Below, one piece after another: positions 34,905 to 48,189 of a DNA stretch of 64,000 nucleotides; the first letter of the stretch is position 1; every line of letters starts with the position of its first letter. Made by a program: the position numbers and the translations under genes. Source of the stretch: Oxytricha trifallax (taxonomy: Eukaryota; Ciliophora; Spirotrichea; Sporadotrichida; Oxytrichidae); contig ARYC01000261.1 in the NCBI GenBank assembly GCA_000711775.1, positions 1-64,000 of the forward strand, given 5' to 3'. The notes below the pieces were generated by a model. That model searched no databases and had not been told where the DNA came from. It saw only the letters and a program-made list of their open reading frames with translations.

Positions 34905-36370
34905 ATGAACGATAATTCCTTTGATAATGGATTCCCTCAATCCCCTTCAAAACGAGTATCTACAACAACCTCCACCCGAAGACCCCTTAACACCCCCGCG
35001 AATTCAAACATTAGAACCACTAAATAATCTAATTAAACCCTGGTATTTGAGGAATTCAACAGTGATAGTTAAAACCACAATAAAATAATGAACAATCAAA
35101 AGATTATTTAATAGATTTATAGAGATAAATTCAGTTTCCTCAAATAAGAAAGAATTAATAATTAGAATAGTTGGAATGATAATAGTTTAATAAGCAGCAA
35201 TAATCCTACGCATAGGCCAATTATCAATAACACTTAGCAATCTCAAAATTATTATTATTCTAATTACATATATAAATAAACTTGTGGACTCTATATAATT
35301 TTTATTTTAATTAATCTACATAAATCAATAATTAGAGTAATAGATAAAACGAAAAAGATATTGATATATAGCCTAAATATTCTTTTGAAAATAATAATGA
35401 TAGGCATAAGTCTAGTACTGAATTTTGGGAGTCTCACTTTATTAAATATATATATTCTATATAATATTATTATTAAAAATACTTCCTAAACATTTGAATT
35501 TGCTTATGGAATTTCAAGCACAAAAGTAGTCAGTGTAAAGCCTATTATAAACTCAAATTTATGAAAAACAAATTAAAATAAGTTTAATATAGTATATATA
35601 AATATTTATTGTTTCATTAAATCACAAATATTCAGTATAAACATTGTTTAAAAGTATAAATTTTAAGTATTAATTAATAGTTTAAATTGATTATTCAGTT
35701 TAATTAACTTATCACACTGTATTTTCGATTAACATTAATAATTATTAAACATATTGAAACAAATCTTTAATAATTATAGATAATAAATATGCTTATGATA
35801 TAATTGATAGTCACTTGCATTTTGATAAACAGTATTGCGTAAAAACATTTTTAATTAAATTTTATGTGAGTTATATATTCCATTAAATATTATATTTAAT
35901 ATTAATGCAATAATCTAGCAAGTTCTACAAAAAATGAGCTAAATTTAAATATACCTAGATATCACTCAAATATACAATAAATATCTCAAGAAATTAAACC
36001 TACAAATTAATAGTCAACTTCTTAAAGTAAATTCATTAAATGAGATTCCGTAGAATATTAATAAAAAATAAAGTCAGAAAAGATCAGAACAATACAAATT
36101 GACCATGATAGACTAAATTCCAATTCTATAAATAAATAAAGTAATGACGTCAAGGATTTTGCTATAAATTAAAGTAACAAAAGAAACATTCAAAAAAAAA
36201 TTTCTCCTAAGTTACAAACTTAAGAATAATTATTCAATTCACAGTTTAAATAAGAAATCAGCGAAAATTAAATAACTGCTAGTAATGAATATTTTATCAA
36301 TTATTTATTTTTAAATGATTAAGGAAATATATAACAAATCTATGATTGCTGTTTCAATTATTTAAAATAA
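34905..36370 (+). CDS. Asn/Gln/Ser-rich protein, MDS/IES-split
   Basis: Starts MNDNSFDN at 34905 with a Thr/Arg/Pro-rich opening, then Asn-rich sequence (35040-35270), a segment NEKDIDIQPKY (35340-35430) after an AT-rich insert, and a basic Gln/Asn segment (35960-36290, with IKSEKIRTIQIDHD). An in-frame TGA near 36042 probably marks an unrecognised IES. No domain seen. It stands directly after the large membrane-protein gene, as the gene at 53465 does after the second one, but I could not show the two are homologous. Confidence 0.45.
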
Positions 36371-36374
36371 ATAA

Positions 36375-39300
36375 TATGTAGGCACATTTATAGAGAATAG
36401 GGATTTAAGTTAAACAACTTATGGGGGCAATTATGGATTCCCTTAGTTCTTCGGAGGATTAACAAATTCAACAATAATTTTGTCAATATCTAAATTTTCT
36501 TTAACAAGCTTAAGCACAATGGACGGTGTTATGATTTGTGGTCAATCAATTGACACAGCCTTTCTTGATTTTTTAGTTTGAAATTTTCGCAAAAATGCAT
36601 ATCTCCTTTTATATAATTGATTTTGGATCTGGAAAGCGTGGTTTCTTAATAACTCTAAACAATGATTTCAATGTGTTATATACAAGATAGCTTACTCGTG
36701 AATTGGCTCTACTTAAATAATTAAACTTTAAAAAATCTATGTTTGACAATTTATGATTATATTGCACTTAAATGCCAATAAGCTTCATCTCTCAATTTGT
36801 ATTGCTTGAGTAAGAATGAAGCCGGCATGTATAGCATAGTTTGGATGAGTTACAATACTGGAAATAATTACTTTGGATATTTTTTGAATGAGGCATTTGG
36901 CAGTGTTTCTGAGGATAAAATACAACATATTTGTTAACAAAATGTATATTATAATTACTTTTTAATAAAGAGAGGATGCCCCATTTTACTATGATTTTCT
37001 AATAAGTTCAAATGGAAATAGAATTTATGGAACAATGGATAAACTCTTTATTAAATCATAGTAAAAATAATTATAGATTTCTAAGTTAATTTCTATTTAA
37101 GTTTAACAACAGCGGCTTAGGACCATTTAAGGTTGTTGAACTTTATTGAGATTTCAAAATAACATTTAAAAATACATTAACTTTTTATTATAATTTTTGG
37201 GAATGGTTAATTTAATGCTTAACAATTACTATGTTTAGATATACTATAAATCAAGTTTATAATAAAATTGCAAATTTTATAGAATTCTTGTTTTATAAAA
37301 ATGAATAATACTCGAATTTTTCTCCTTATTATATTAATTAAATTAAACTTGGATTGAGTTCAGGGGCCTACTCATTCTACAGAGGTTACACAATCGGGAT
37401 GTCTGGGTAAACCACAACCTACGGTCAAATAGCTATGACAATTTAACAATCCACCTCAGTAAATCCAGGATATGTGTTCGTGGGGGGATCAGCTAGAACA
37501 TATGACACTGATGGCGTTACAATACTGCATAGACCAATTGTCGCAAGAATTAATACAATTACTTATGAATATGCATAAATTTATCACCTCGTTAATACTT
37601 TTGTTTATTAGGTTATATTCCGTATTCATTAAAATAGGGAGAGTGTTAAAATTTATTTAGTAATTATTCAATTAATACTGTCAGTTGGGATTCTTATGGA
37701 GCGACTGTTACTTCTATGGAGTTTAAATAATAATTTATCTAATTTGATCGCATATTTTTATAATAAATTTGAGAAAAGTTTTTGGGATCAAAGCTGATAT
37801 GTTTCATCACACCTTTAACAAATTCAGTTCTTTATAACGATTACCTGTATATCATGGATCTCTTGAAATAATTTAATATACAATTCATTACAATTAATAA
37901 TAAATCTCTTTGGTTCAATAACACCTAAGGAGATATATATATCTGGATCTCAAATGTATAAATATGCATACATATAATTATAGAATTTATTTAGAAATAT
38001 TAATTATAGATGCACAGAACTGAACTTGACTCCAATTTAAAAATTTTATATATATTTTCTAGATAAGTTTTGAATTATTGAGTTTAATTATCTATTTGTG
38101 AATGGTTAGTTTGTAATAGGCATTTTGCACATGAATGCATTAAGTTAGAAGAATCTTGTAAAGTTTGATACATCCTTCTCAACCATGACAATGTACGCAA
38201 TAAAGCTATCTTCCACAATTTACTAATAATGAAATTTATTTGACATGCAATATAATTTATAAAATTTTCATATTAGTTAGTAGTTAGATATTAGCAATAA
38301 AATTAATCTTGATATACGAAATCAATCCAGTAGGATTATTCAAGCACATATAATATCAAATATTATGTCTCAAACAGGTTGTCAGCATGAATGTTGGTGT
38401 GGAAACAGGACTCAATGCCGTTGTGAACGTACACTAAATTAATATTAATGATTGCTGATCTTTATGTTTTAAATTCAGTGATATATTACTGCGGAAGGTA
38501 TCAATACAATGCAGCCTATCCAGAAATTGGTTTCATAAACAGAGTAAATAGTGATTATTCGACTGGTTCAGATTTAACATTAAGTCTACATTCTAGTTAC
38601 TCAAGTGTAGTATTAACGAGCTTGTCGAGTGGAGGAATAATAAGTAACTCTATAAACGGGTTGTTTTATATAAACTCCACAACTGTTAAAATAATGTTAA
38701 CTTTTTTACAAAATAATCTTAATAGCACTTATTTTATACATTATTTAAACTGGTACTCTTGCTGCCTATACTATATCCTATACTGCCTCTGTCAGACCAA
38801 TCAATTATAATAATTTAAAATTATAAATGCATATATATATTGATAGCTTAATTACTTTTAATATTAATATAACAGTGCTTATAAGTTATTTAGGAGTGAT
38901 TTACTGTGGTAAATATTTTAATTAAAGTATTTAATTCTTATCTTACTCAGGGTATATGGAGGTTTCGAGAGTAGATTAAAGTTAATCTGAAAGATGGAAA
39001 ATCTTTTGCTATTTGATAATAACGAGAAGGATAATGATGATACTTATCCTTCATTATTGTAGGAATACATTTTATTTATGAGAATAATTAGTAAATTAAT
39101 AAATAACAATTATAAATCGTGGCAGTTAACTTTCTGGAAACCTAGGCAATATGGTACTTGTTCGATAGAGAATTAAAAATCAGCTGGACTTTACTATTGG
39201 CGGTATCCTCTATCGTATCCCCACAGCGAGATAACTCGACTTTAATTTTTGGTAATTTGTTTAGTTGATTTTAATGAAAAAATTAAAGTCGATTTATCTA

Positions 39301-42300
39301 GCTTCAGGAATGCGATAGAGGGGTACCGCCAATAGTAAAGTCCAGCTGATTTTTAATTCTCTATCGAACAAGTACCATATTGCCTAGGTTTCCAGAAAGT
39401 TAACTTCCACTATATTATTATAATTATTTATTAATTTATTATTAATATTTCTCAAATCAAATGTATTCCTACAATAATAGAAAGTCCGTGGTAATTTAAG
39501 CAATAAATTATATTTATAAAAGATGTTAAAATAAAGTGAAAGAAAATTTGAAATACTTAACTTAACAAATTAGATATTAGCACTTATTAGGCGTTTGTCA
39601 TAGTTTTTTTATTATTTAAATAATTTGCGAATAACAAGCCTTTGCTTCAGCAGGTGTCTCTTTCGGGTTATTGTCCTTCTTCATGCTTGCCTAAAGGTTC
39701 TTGATCTCCTCATCGTAGCGCCACTAGAACCCAGTGGCTTTCGTTTTATTAATGATGCGTTTGACGTTCAAGACAAAGGAGTAGGGGATAAAAGGGTTCT
39801 CCTAGAGCATCTTAAATGCGAATCCGTACAGTTGCTCCTCGATTGAAAGAATGATCTTTTGAAATTTTTCCTCCACCCAGTCATTTTTTGTCCCTCACTC
39901 TCAATATTTGGAGCCTATAATTGCAATTACTCTCCATCTGCGGCAATCTAAATCTTAAAGTGGGCCAGCTTCGCTCTTGAACCCCGAAGCACTACCCAAG
40001 AATAGGCAGCTTTAACTATTTCTCTTTCTTCCTCTGGAGATTGCAGTTATCATTGCACATCATCCGGAAACGGTAGCACATCCAGATTTGCTATAGCTGA
40101 AGTGTAATGTAGCATCTTTTCTAACTTGAACTTCGTTTTTTTCATCATCAGCACATGCTCAGCCTATATGTTATCAAGCTTCCCCATTTGCTAATCCTTG
40201 TGCGCTTAAGACCTCTTGTCCCTGGCTTTTTAAGTACTGTCAAGCAGTGCTTATTTAGCATCCATGTCTTTACCTCTGTCTGCCCTTTTGCCAATCAACT
40301 AATCTGCCCTGGGTTTCCTTGGGGTGCTAATGGGTAATGACTACTTGTTGCTTCTCTGCTATTTATTCCCTTGGTTATGGGGGTTGGTTCTCCTATCCTT
40401 TCGCACACTCTTCCTGCTGCTCTTGATAGCTCCTATTTCCTCCTTGCCTTATCACCTTTTCCCCTTTCATGATGCGATACCACTCCCGCTTGAATGCATC
40501 TCTCTTACTCTCAGGTGGGTTATCAGGACGAATCGCAAGCATTGTAATGTAACAGACACCTTAATACCATTCACTGAGGTTCTCTCCTCCTAGGGTAATT
40601 TCAATCGGCCCTTCTTCTGCAGAATCAAGTAAAAACCACTTGTTGAAATGTTTAACTACTGCTGCTGAATGACATTATTATAGGCATTCTTCTAAGCCAT
40701 TTTTATTTGTGATACTCTTAATCATGACTTGAATTATAAATTTGCTATCGGCGTTATCGGTCTCCAAGAGCCCCACCATCCTTCATGAATGTTTGCTTTC
40801 ATGTTTCGAAGGATTACTCCTGAGAACACTCTTGTTGGAATAGGGCTGAACCATTAATCCTCATTGGGGTCGTAGAAGAGATATGGCAAATTTTTGTAGG
40901 AGTATCCTTCCTCCCAAGGCATCTCCAACTTCCGATTTTTTTAAATGTGAGCTCTTGATTCATACAACGCATGAAACTTTTCGGGAGAATCAAACAGTGG
41001 GCCCCCAGTTGCCATGTTGCTTGCAGTAATAAAGCAGGTAAGAGTCTTTTAATCTTGCTTACCCGGATGCCAGTAGGCGTTCTTGAAGACTTCATCAGGT
41101 GGTAACTACTAGACTTCTTCAGAATACAATTGAGTGGTTTTGAATTATTAGAGAATCTATTTATAGGCTCCTTAAATAAACTAGACTCTTGTCTACTAAA
41201 TCATCGCACCAAAGTCAATATCTTGGAAGGTGTCACGTTTTTTTAGCAATCTTTTTTCGTATTCACATGAGTAATTGATGAAAGCACACTCGTAATCATC
41301 CAGCGCCGATATAACATGTGAATATCTCCTCTTGTAATCATCCTCTAAGTTATTGATACCTTAAGTTTAATCAACTTCATCTTACTCAGTGTCTGCTTAT
41401 CAATTTGCTATTGGTTGTGGCTAGGACTTAATAATTGGTCTGGAAAGTCTTGCCACTGGCGAGGTGGAATTTTAAGCATCTTGTTATCTCTCAAATCTTG
41501 TATCACCAGAAGATACTATTATTCCATTCATCAATCTTTTGTATCTAGCAGTGCATTTTTATTAATAGACTTTTATGTTCATCATCTATGGCATTTTGTC
41601 AATAAGAAACTCCTCTGCTGCATTCTTTGCCCACTCTCCAATAAGCTGAGACTCTTAAATCCAGCTATCATACTCCGAAGAAAAGTTCTCCCATCTTATT
41701 AAAAATTCCATTCTATCATCTATTTTGCGAGCATCCAAGATCTTCTCTACATTCCAATCCTCTTGCTTTTAAGTTGGCTATTTGTTATTTAAGCCCTTGA
41801 TGGCTTAAGATTTTTTACGGTTGCTTTAAGACATTTGCCTATTATTACAATTAAAATAATTGAAAATCGAATACTTTCAATATTAAAATACTTGAATATT
41901 CAATAAGATTTATTATAAATCAATTTTTAATTCTTGATTTAAATATTTACATACATTTTTTAAATGTTAAACTTACCGATTCTATAATGCTAACGTAGCT
42001 TTGCTCAAGCCCATTCTACTCTTTCAATTTACAAACCTTAGGATAGAGACTCATAAACTGCGGTGACTTGTCGTCTCCTAGACAGTCATCTACTCTTCTA
42101 AAAGAAATAACTCGAATTGAAAGAAGAATGATTTCTAAAAAAGAATTTAAATATTCAAAATTCCATACCTATTGGTTAAGCTTTCCATCACACGTTTTAC
42201 AAACTCAAATGTTGTAATGCTGTTACCAGTGCCCTTTAAAACGAAGTTTCAAGCCAAGTCATGTCCAGATTAGATATCTACAACGCCAACAACTGCATAT

Positions 42301-45300
42301 ACTTTGAGATTTGCCTTCTAATAAATATTAACATCTTTAAGTTCCTTACTTTGTTGAAACTGGGCACCTAGATTCGTTAAGATCTCGCTATTTGATACAA
42401 CGAAAGACCTGTTCAACTGGTGCAAGATCATATTAGTAAGGTCCCAGAAATAAAATTGGCAAGTTCATCAGCTCAATTGCCTCTAATGAGACTGAGCTTT
42501 TGTGATATGGTGCGTTGTCCACGATGATCAGGTAATTAGTGTACCACCAGGGGTCAAGTCTGCTCAAGTGTTTCACCATCAAGATCAAGAAATTGATAAA
42601 AGTCGAGCTATTGGTAGTTCCATTGCTTACGGTAAACATTAATTTTCCATTGCTGCAAGCTGCAGCAGTAATAGAGACTCTGCTCATTCTTTTGCTTGAA
42701 GTTTAAAGAGTTTTAGTTCCCGGTAATGCCTAAGTATAGTGACGATTGTCTGTGCTCTAAAGAATAGTCTCATCCACATTGATTAGAACTTTTCCCCTAC
42801 ACAGAGCTCGAATATATTCAGCCGCGGCGAGTTATCTTGATAGCTTAGTTACTATAGTGTTATGGTTAGCAGTAACTAGCAAACTTTATGATATGTGAGG
42901 CCTAAGTCGCTCCTTAAGAACTTAATGATGTGATACTTCGAGACTCGAATGCCTAGATTGTGCTTGAGCTCATTTTGAATCTTCTTAGAGGTGATTACAG
43001 CTCCTGATTCATTTACCATCCCCCTTATTATTATTTGGCTTCCTGGAGAGAACATCGAATTTATTTGTAGGCTACAGTTGTGTAGTCTAGCTCTTGGGTT
43101 TCTTTATTTTTCTTATAATCTTTTGAACCACACTCTTTCTTATGCCCAAGATACTTCCTATACAATTGATTTAGTAGCCTGTTTTGTATAGTCTCATTAC
43201 GTTTTATTCTCTGGTTTTTATCTACGTCTTTATGTACTAAGGTGATTTGCGTTATTAAGCGAGTTTTTAAGTCTAGGTTAATCTCTTATTTATGTAGTGG
43301 TCTATCCCATCTCTCAATTCAAATTAGTTTAGAGGATCTTAGTGAATTGAGCTTGCTCATGATTCAATGATAACTCTCCTTAAAAAGCAAAAGCATCTGG
43401 TTGAGCTGGACTATTTCTTAAATTGTCAAGAAAATGGAGCGACATTTTGGCAAGGCTTCTAATGGCTTCTTATCCAATCATAGAAGAAATTTCAGGCGAG
43501 TGCTTAATTGCTTTTACAACCATTGATTTGGGGTCGATGAATTAGCTTCTATTATAGTTATCTGCTTGACATTAATTCCGAAGGAACTAGACCTTAGTTT
43601 GACAAAGGGAGTTTGTGGAGGGGGCGCTAAGCACAACTTATTCGGGGTAAATAACAGGCTGGTAGATCAACTATGATATATTATATGTTGCTTCGTCGTT
43701 TAAGATTTGCAAATTCGTTTTATGCGGTAAAACCTCTTATTATTAATGAGAAGAGTTAAGTTCTAGTTACTAATCCTGCCAGTAGAAATTCTATTCTTGA
43801 TTATTTCTTCTGCTTTAGTATTACTCTTCCATAGATACATCGTAGGAGGAAAAGTTTTTCATTAGTGTCTTAAGCAATTCCTCTCAGTTCTAGTGGAATT
43901 CTCTATAGGGAATAACTTAGTGATAGAAAATTATTCTATTTTACTCTAATTATTGAACTAATAGCACCTGTACTAATAAAAGAGAATCTTGAGCCATTAT
44001 CAATATTATATCTAGCTCTTCAAATTAAGTAAATATACAATAGTATAAATGAACCAATAGCCAATTAATTTTCTGAACTTACAGACTAAACTGTAAAGCA
44101 AGAAAGATTTGTACATTTTCCTATCTTAAGACTGCAAAGCTCACTGCCAAATTTCAAGCAAACCAATTCCTATTTCTTGAGTGAAGTTCTTAAAGGTGAG
44201 AAAAATATAAGCCTATTATAAATTAGCCATTCGCATAATCTGAATAGTACATTTCACGAGATTAAGTAAAAGTTTCTGCTATTCCACAGCTTGATGGCCT
44301 CACAGTAGTTGATCTCATAAATGTGCGCAACAGCATGAGTAAGTGGTTAGCTACTTGCCTTCTCCACGAGACTGGAATAAAATAGACAGCTAATGGATAG
44401 GTGACATCTTAAATACGCTACTCCCGGATCTGCTCCAAGAAATGATTAACTAGGCTCGGCAAAGACAGTTTACGAGACAAGTAGAGAAGAGGTCTTTGGA
44501 CGTATAGCTTCGACCTGAGTTAGCAGAAGCTTTCAATCATTGCATGATATTTTCCAGTAAGCTTATAAATGAGCTCTTAGAATTATTCTAGCTTCCCACG
44601 GCAGGGCTGCGTCTTTATTGAAGCCCCATTCGAAGCGCCGCCGCACAAGGATCGAGTGTGAAGAGACAAAGACGAAGAAGAGCATCTGAGAAACGACAGG
44701 AAGGACTTCTTTCTGCAAGTGAAGCGCTTAAAATCCCAATAGCAGCAGGTACAGCCTGAAAGAGCTTAGATGCGCAGTCTAAACATCATGAGCGACAATT
44801 TCGGCTAACAACCCATTAATGAAAATCATCCACTACAAAGTTAGAGTTTGAATAAGCAAATATTTAATATATGAAGTATATGTGTTTATAATTTCATAAG
44901 CTACTTACTTTGTGTATGTATTCTTAGGGTTAGATATAAAATAACTTCTCCTTATTATCAAGTATAACATACTTGAGCCTTGAGTATCTTCGAAAAGTAT
45001 AAACTGTCATTATTTGCATGATTATAAGAGTCTTGCCTTAACACGCATAATCTACTAGTAAAATATCAATTTAAGCTTAATACTATTTTGTGTAAACTGA
45101 TTTTCTTGTTTTGCCCTCAATAAAAAGTGACCATAATAAGCAGCAATAATTATAATTGGAGTATAATGTTGAAAAAGAAACTAGGAAGATAGTGTCAATG
45201 AAAATAAAATCTTTATTAGTATTAAAAAGTTAGGTGTGACAGCGTGCTTTTAGAATTAGGAAAGTGTGTAAATTAGCAAGCCATTTATATAACAAGTCAT

Positions 45301-48153
45301 CCAAACTACTACTAAGCAAATGCAATTAAAATTGAAGGAGTACCCCAATAATCTTTTAATTACAGTTTTCAAGCTTTAAGTTTATAACTCAAAACAAATT
45401 ATGGTGTTGCAGATCATCAGCAATATTAGAACTCGAATAAACCGCAAGAAATAAAAGCTCAGTTTGATAAATTTAAGCGGCTGGGATCATTGAGTTAGGA
45501 TTACCTCTTCGTGGACTACTACAATATCTTCATCCAATAATGATCTTTTAAGCGCAGGCGAAGTGTTTTAAATTGTTATATCAGCTATTTGAGGTTTATT
45601 TCGGGGTTTGAAAGTTGTGAATTTAAGTTCTATACTATTATCAAAAACTACATCTCTGCTGTTCTCATCCTCCAATAAAAAGGCCCTTGAATTAAGCAGC
45701 TGGCTTGCATCGCTCTCTCCCATAACCATCTTAAATGCGAGATCCGTTCCCTTACTTTCCCATATAGAGAGTTACTATAACAAAGGAGGAAAAGTTCTTA
45801 ACCAAGTTACAGCTTGTCTCAAAGTTGATGCCTTTACTTTTGCTCCTTTCATTACATACGATAGATGATGTTCCATTTACTCTAAGACTTCTTGTTAGGA
45901 AGCAAGCTTTCTTGTTACTGCCCATGGCTGCTAGATTCCGTTGAAAGAAGTAGAGACTGAACTTTTAATAATTTCCTTTTTCGATTTCTTAATTGCAAAG
46001 CAGGCATTTTTCGTAATTCTCTCAAGACAGAGAATGGGCACTAGCTAATACTCTTCTGCTTGGACAATCGTATACTTGACTACCTTCTCAATTATCACAA
46101 GGTTGCTCTCCAGTTGCTTAATCAAGTTGGCCCATTGATGCATGAATTATTTTGGGCTCATACGCTTCTGCTATTTCTTTGTTACTGTAAAGTTTGGTAA
46201 CTTTACCAGGCATTATCTCCTTGGAATAAATTCTAAAAATATCGGATCCAGGAGTGGAGAGAGATCAATAATCTAGCCCTTATCCATTAAACCTTCAAGC
46301 TTCACCAATTGAATGATTATATCCCGCTTCTTAGATTTCATCAACTCGCGCCAATCATCAAGAAGCTTTAAGAAAAACGAGGTTATCTCGTTACGCCACT
46401 GTTCATGATGTTCTGTCCATTTGTTCTTACTTTTAAGGTTTTCTATAATAGCTTGTATTTTTGATCTTAAAGAATTACTCTCTTAGATAATTTATAATAT
46501 TTCTTTATCGTACAAAGAGCTATCCTTGGTTAAACGGTGAGGGGCCCTTGTCGTCTCTTTTGACTCTTCACCTTGACTCTCATTATGATCGTTTAACTGG
46601 TACTTGGGAGAAGTCTCGACTTGTACATTGAATTCATGTTAGAAAGAAGTATCTCCAGGGAGATTATTTGATTATTATCTGCTTTTATTGAGGGTTGAGT
46701 TGTATTTAGTCTAAGTGAGACTAGGTTACTTGTATGAACTGATTCTTATTCCTCTAAGGATCTCCGCATAAGTCTTTTTACCATTGTTGTGGAGGTTGAC
46801 CCATTTCTTCTGTAGTCTGCTATTGCCCATTCTTGTTTGTTAAATCCTCCTTGCATTGTCGACGATCCTCAATGTTCTCTTTGAAAACTTATTGGTTTAA
46901 AGGGTATCTTTGAAGAGCGAGTTAATGTATCTTGAGAGAAAATCCTCTTGATTTTTTTAAAGCAGTTGTAACTATTCTACTACCCTTCGTTAGACTTGAC
47001 CGATATATGTACGGCACTCAAGCTTTAAAACGCAATGCCTTGTGTGCTTGTAGAATCTATTTCTTAAGAATAGGCGACTCCTTATGAGCCTCTTACAACA
47101 AATGTGATATCCCAAATCATCTTGTCCAATACGAGACTCCCTTGACTTTGATATTGCGTACAGTCCATAAGTAGCGTAGTGTATTTACTCTCTCAGCATC
47201 AGCCTCTTTGCGCTCAGCCTCCTTTATCAATCTCAACGTCATCTTATAGTATTTCTCGAGATGTACTTGATCATAAGAAGGTTTTATATATTTCGAAACC
47301 AAGGCTTCATCTTTTTGTTTCTATCTTTAAAGTAGTTTATATTTACTGATAGCTGTTATATTATTGTGCTCATAATTTGAGCTAAATAGTTATTTATTGA
47401 ATTTTTTTATTTGTTCTATTTTATCGTTCGTTATTGAATGGGTTCTTTTAGGATAGTTTCTTTACGATGAATTTTTGGATAAGAGAGCTGGCACTCCCTC
47501 AACCAATTTCTCTGAATGAAACCCTTCTTAGAATGGTATAATTAACACTTCTTGATTGTCTGTTTGATTAGTATAGTCCTGGGGTTTTGACCCCAAAGTG
47601 TTAAAATCTATGGCCGTCCCATCATCTTTGGTTTTCGAATTGCTGAAGGAAAATCACTTTGTGAAATCGTCCATCGCTTTATCCTCTTCAGTTTGATCCA
47701 AAGTAGGTCGTTTCATTTTCTTGTTGCGATTGAGTGGGAAGAGCTCCCTCGCCATCGTCTTCAATTCTATCTATTCTTACACATGGAGGCCATATTTTGA
47801 AGTGTTTTCGCAGCCAAGTATGGCTTCGACTTTCTTAAAGATTTCCTTGGGTTGCCATTAGTAGTCGTATAAAACATCTAGCAGACCTTGTAGTCTCTCG
47901 TGGAAGATAGTAACAGGGAGCGGGCGCAGGGCATGCTAATCGGCAGCGAAGAGTGGCAGCAGGATTGAGGGCGACAGCTTTACTGATGAGGAGGACCGGC
48001 CTTTCTTGCAAGAGGACATCCTGTGGTCTTCTACATACATTGGTTGACTTGAGATGGTGAGAGAAATAAAATTTAATAGGAGCTTTAATAATATTATTAA
48101 TCAGATATATCTAATAATTTACAGGTTGCTTTTTAATTTCCTACTACCCCTCT

Positions 48154-48189
<36 letters not shown>

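Larger units (their letters stand above)
39480..48060 (-). mobile_element. 8.5-kb multi-ORF IS630/Tc1-type element with chromodomain gene
   Basis: A block of higher-GC, codon-structured DNA in AT-rich surroundings. On the minus strand, 5' to 3': an ORF with in-frame TGAs (48040-46560), an open ORF (46663-45487), a DDE transposase (43445-42259), a small intron-containing ORF (42431-41977) and a chromodomain ORF (41834-39598). One ORF lies on the plus strand (43685-44874). No terminal inverted repeats or target duplication were found, so borders are set by coding content. Large multi-gene Tc1/mariner-type elements are known in ciliates (Tec in Euplotes; Thon/Sardine in Paramecium), but I recognise none of them here. 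Confidence 0.75.

Noticed and set aside
39625..40593. Plus-strand ORFs of 60-89 residues
   Set aside because: They are antisense to the chromodomain ORF, whose minus-strand reading is far longer and more protein-like.
41977..42431. Retroviral-type integrase in the small spliced ORF
   Set aside because: DDKSPQFMS and NGLEQS resemble integrase motifs only loosely and the spacing is wrong. Kept as unidentified.
39480..48060. Polinton/Maverick-type element
   Set aside because: Large, multi-gene and with a chromodomain, but I find no DNA polymerase B, packaging ATPase or capsid-like motif, and the transposase is of IS630/Tc1 type.
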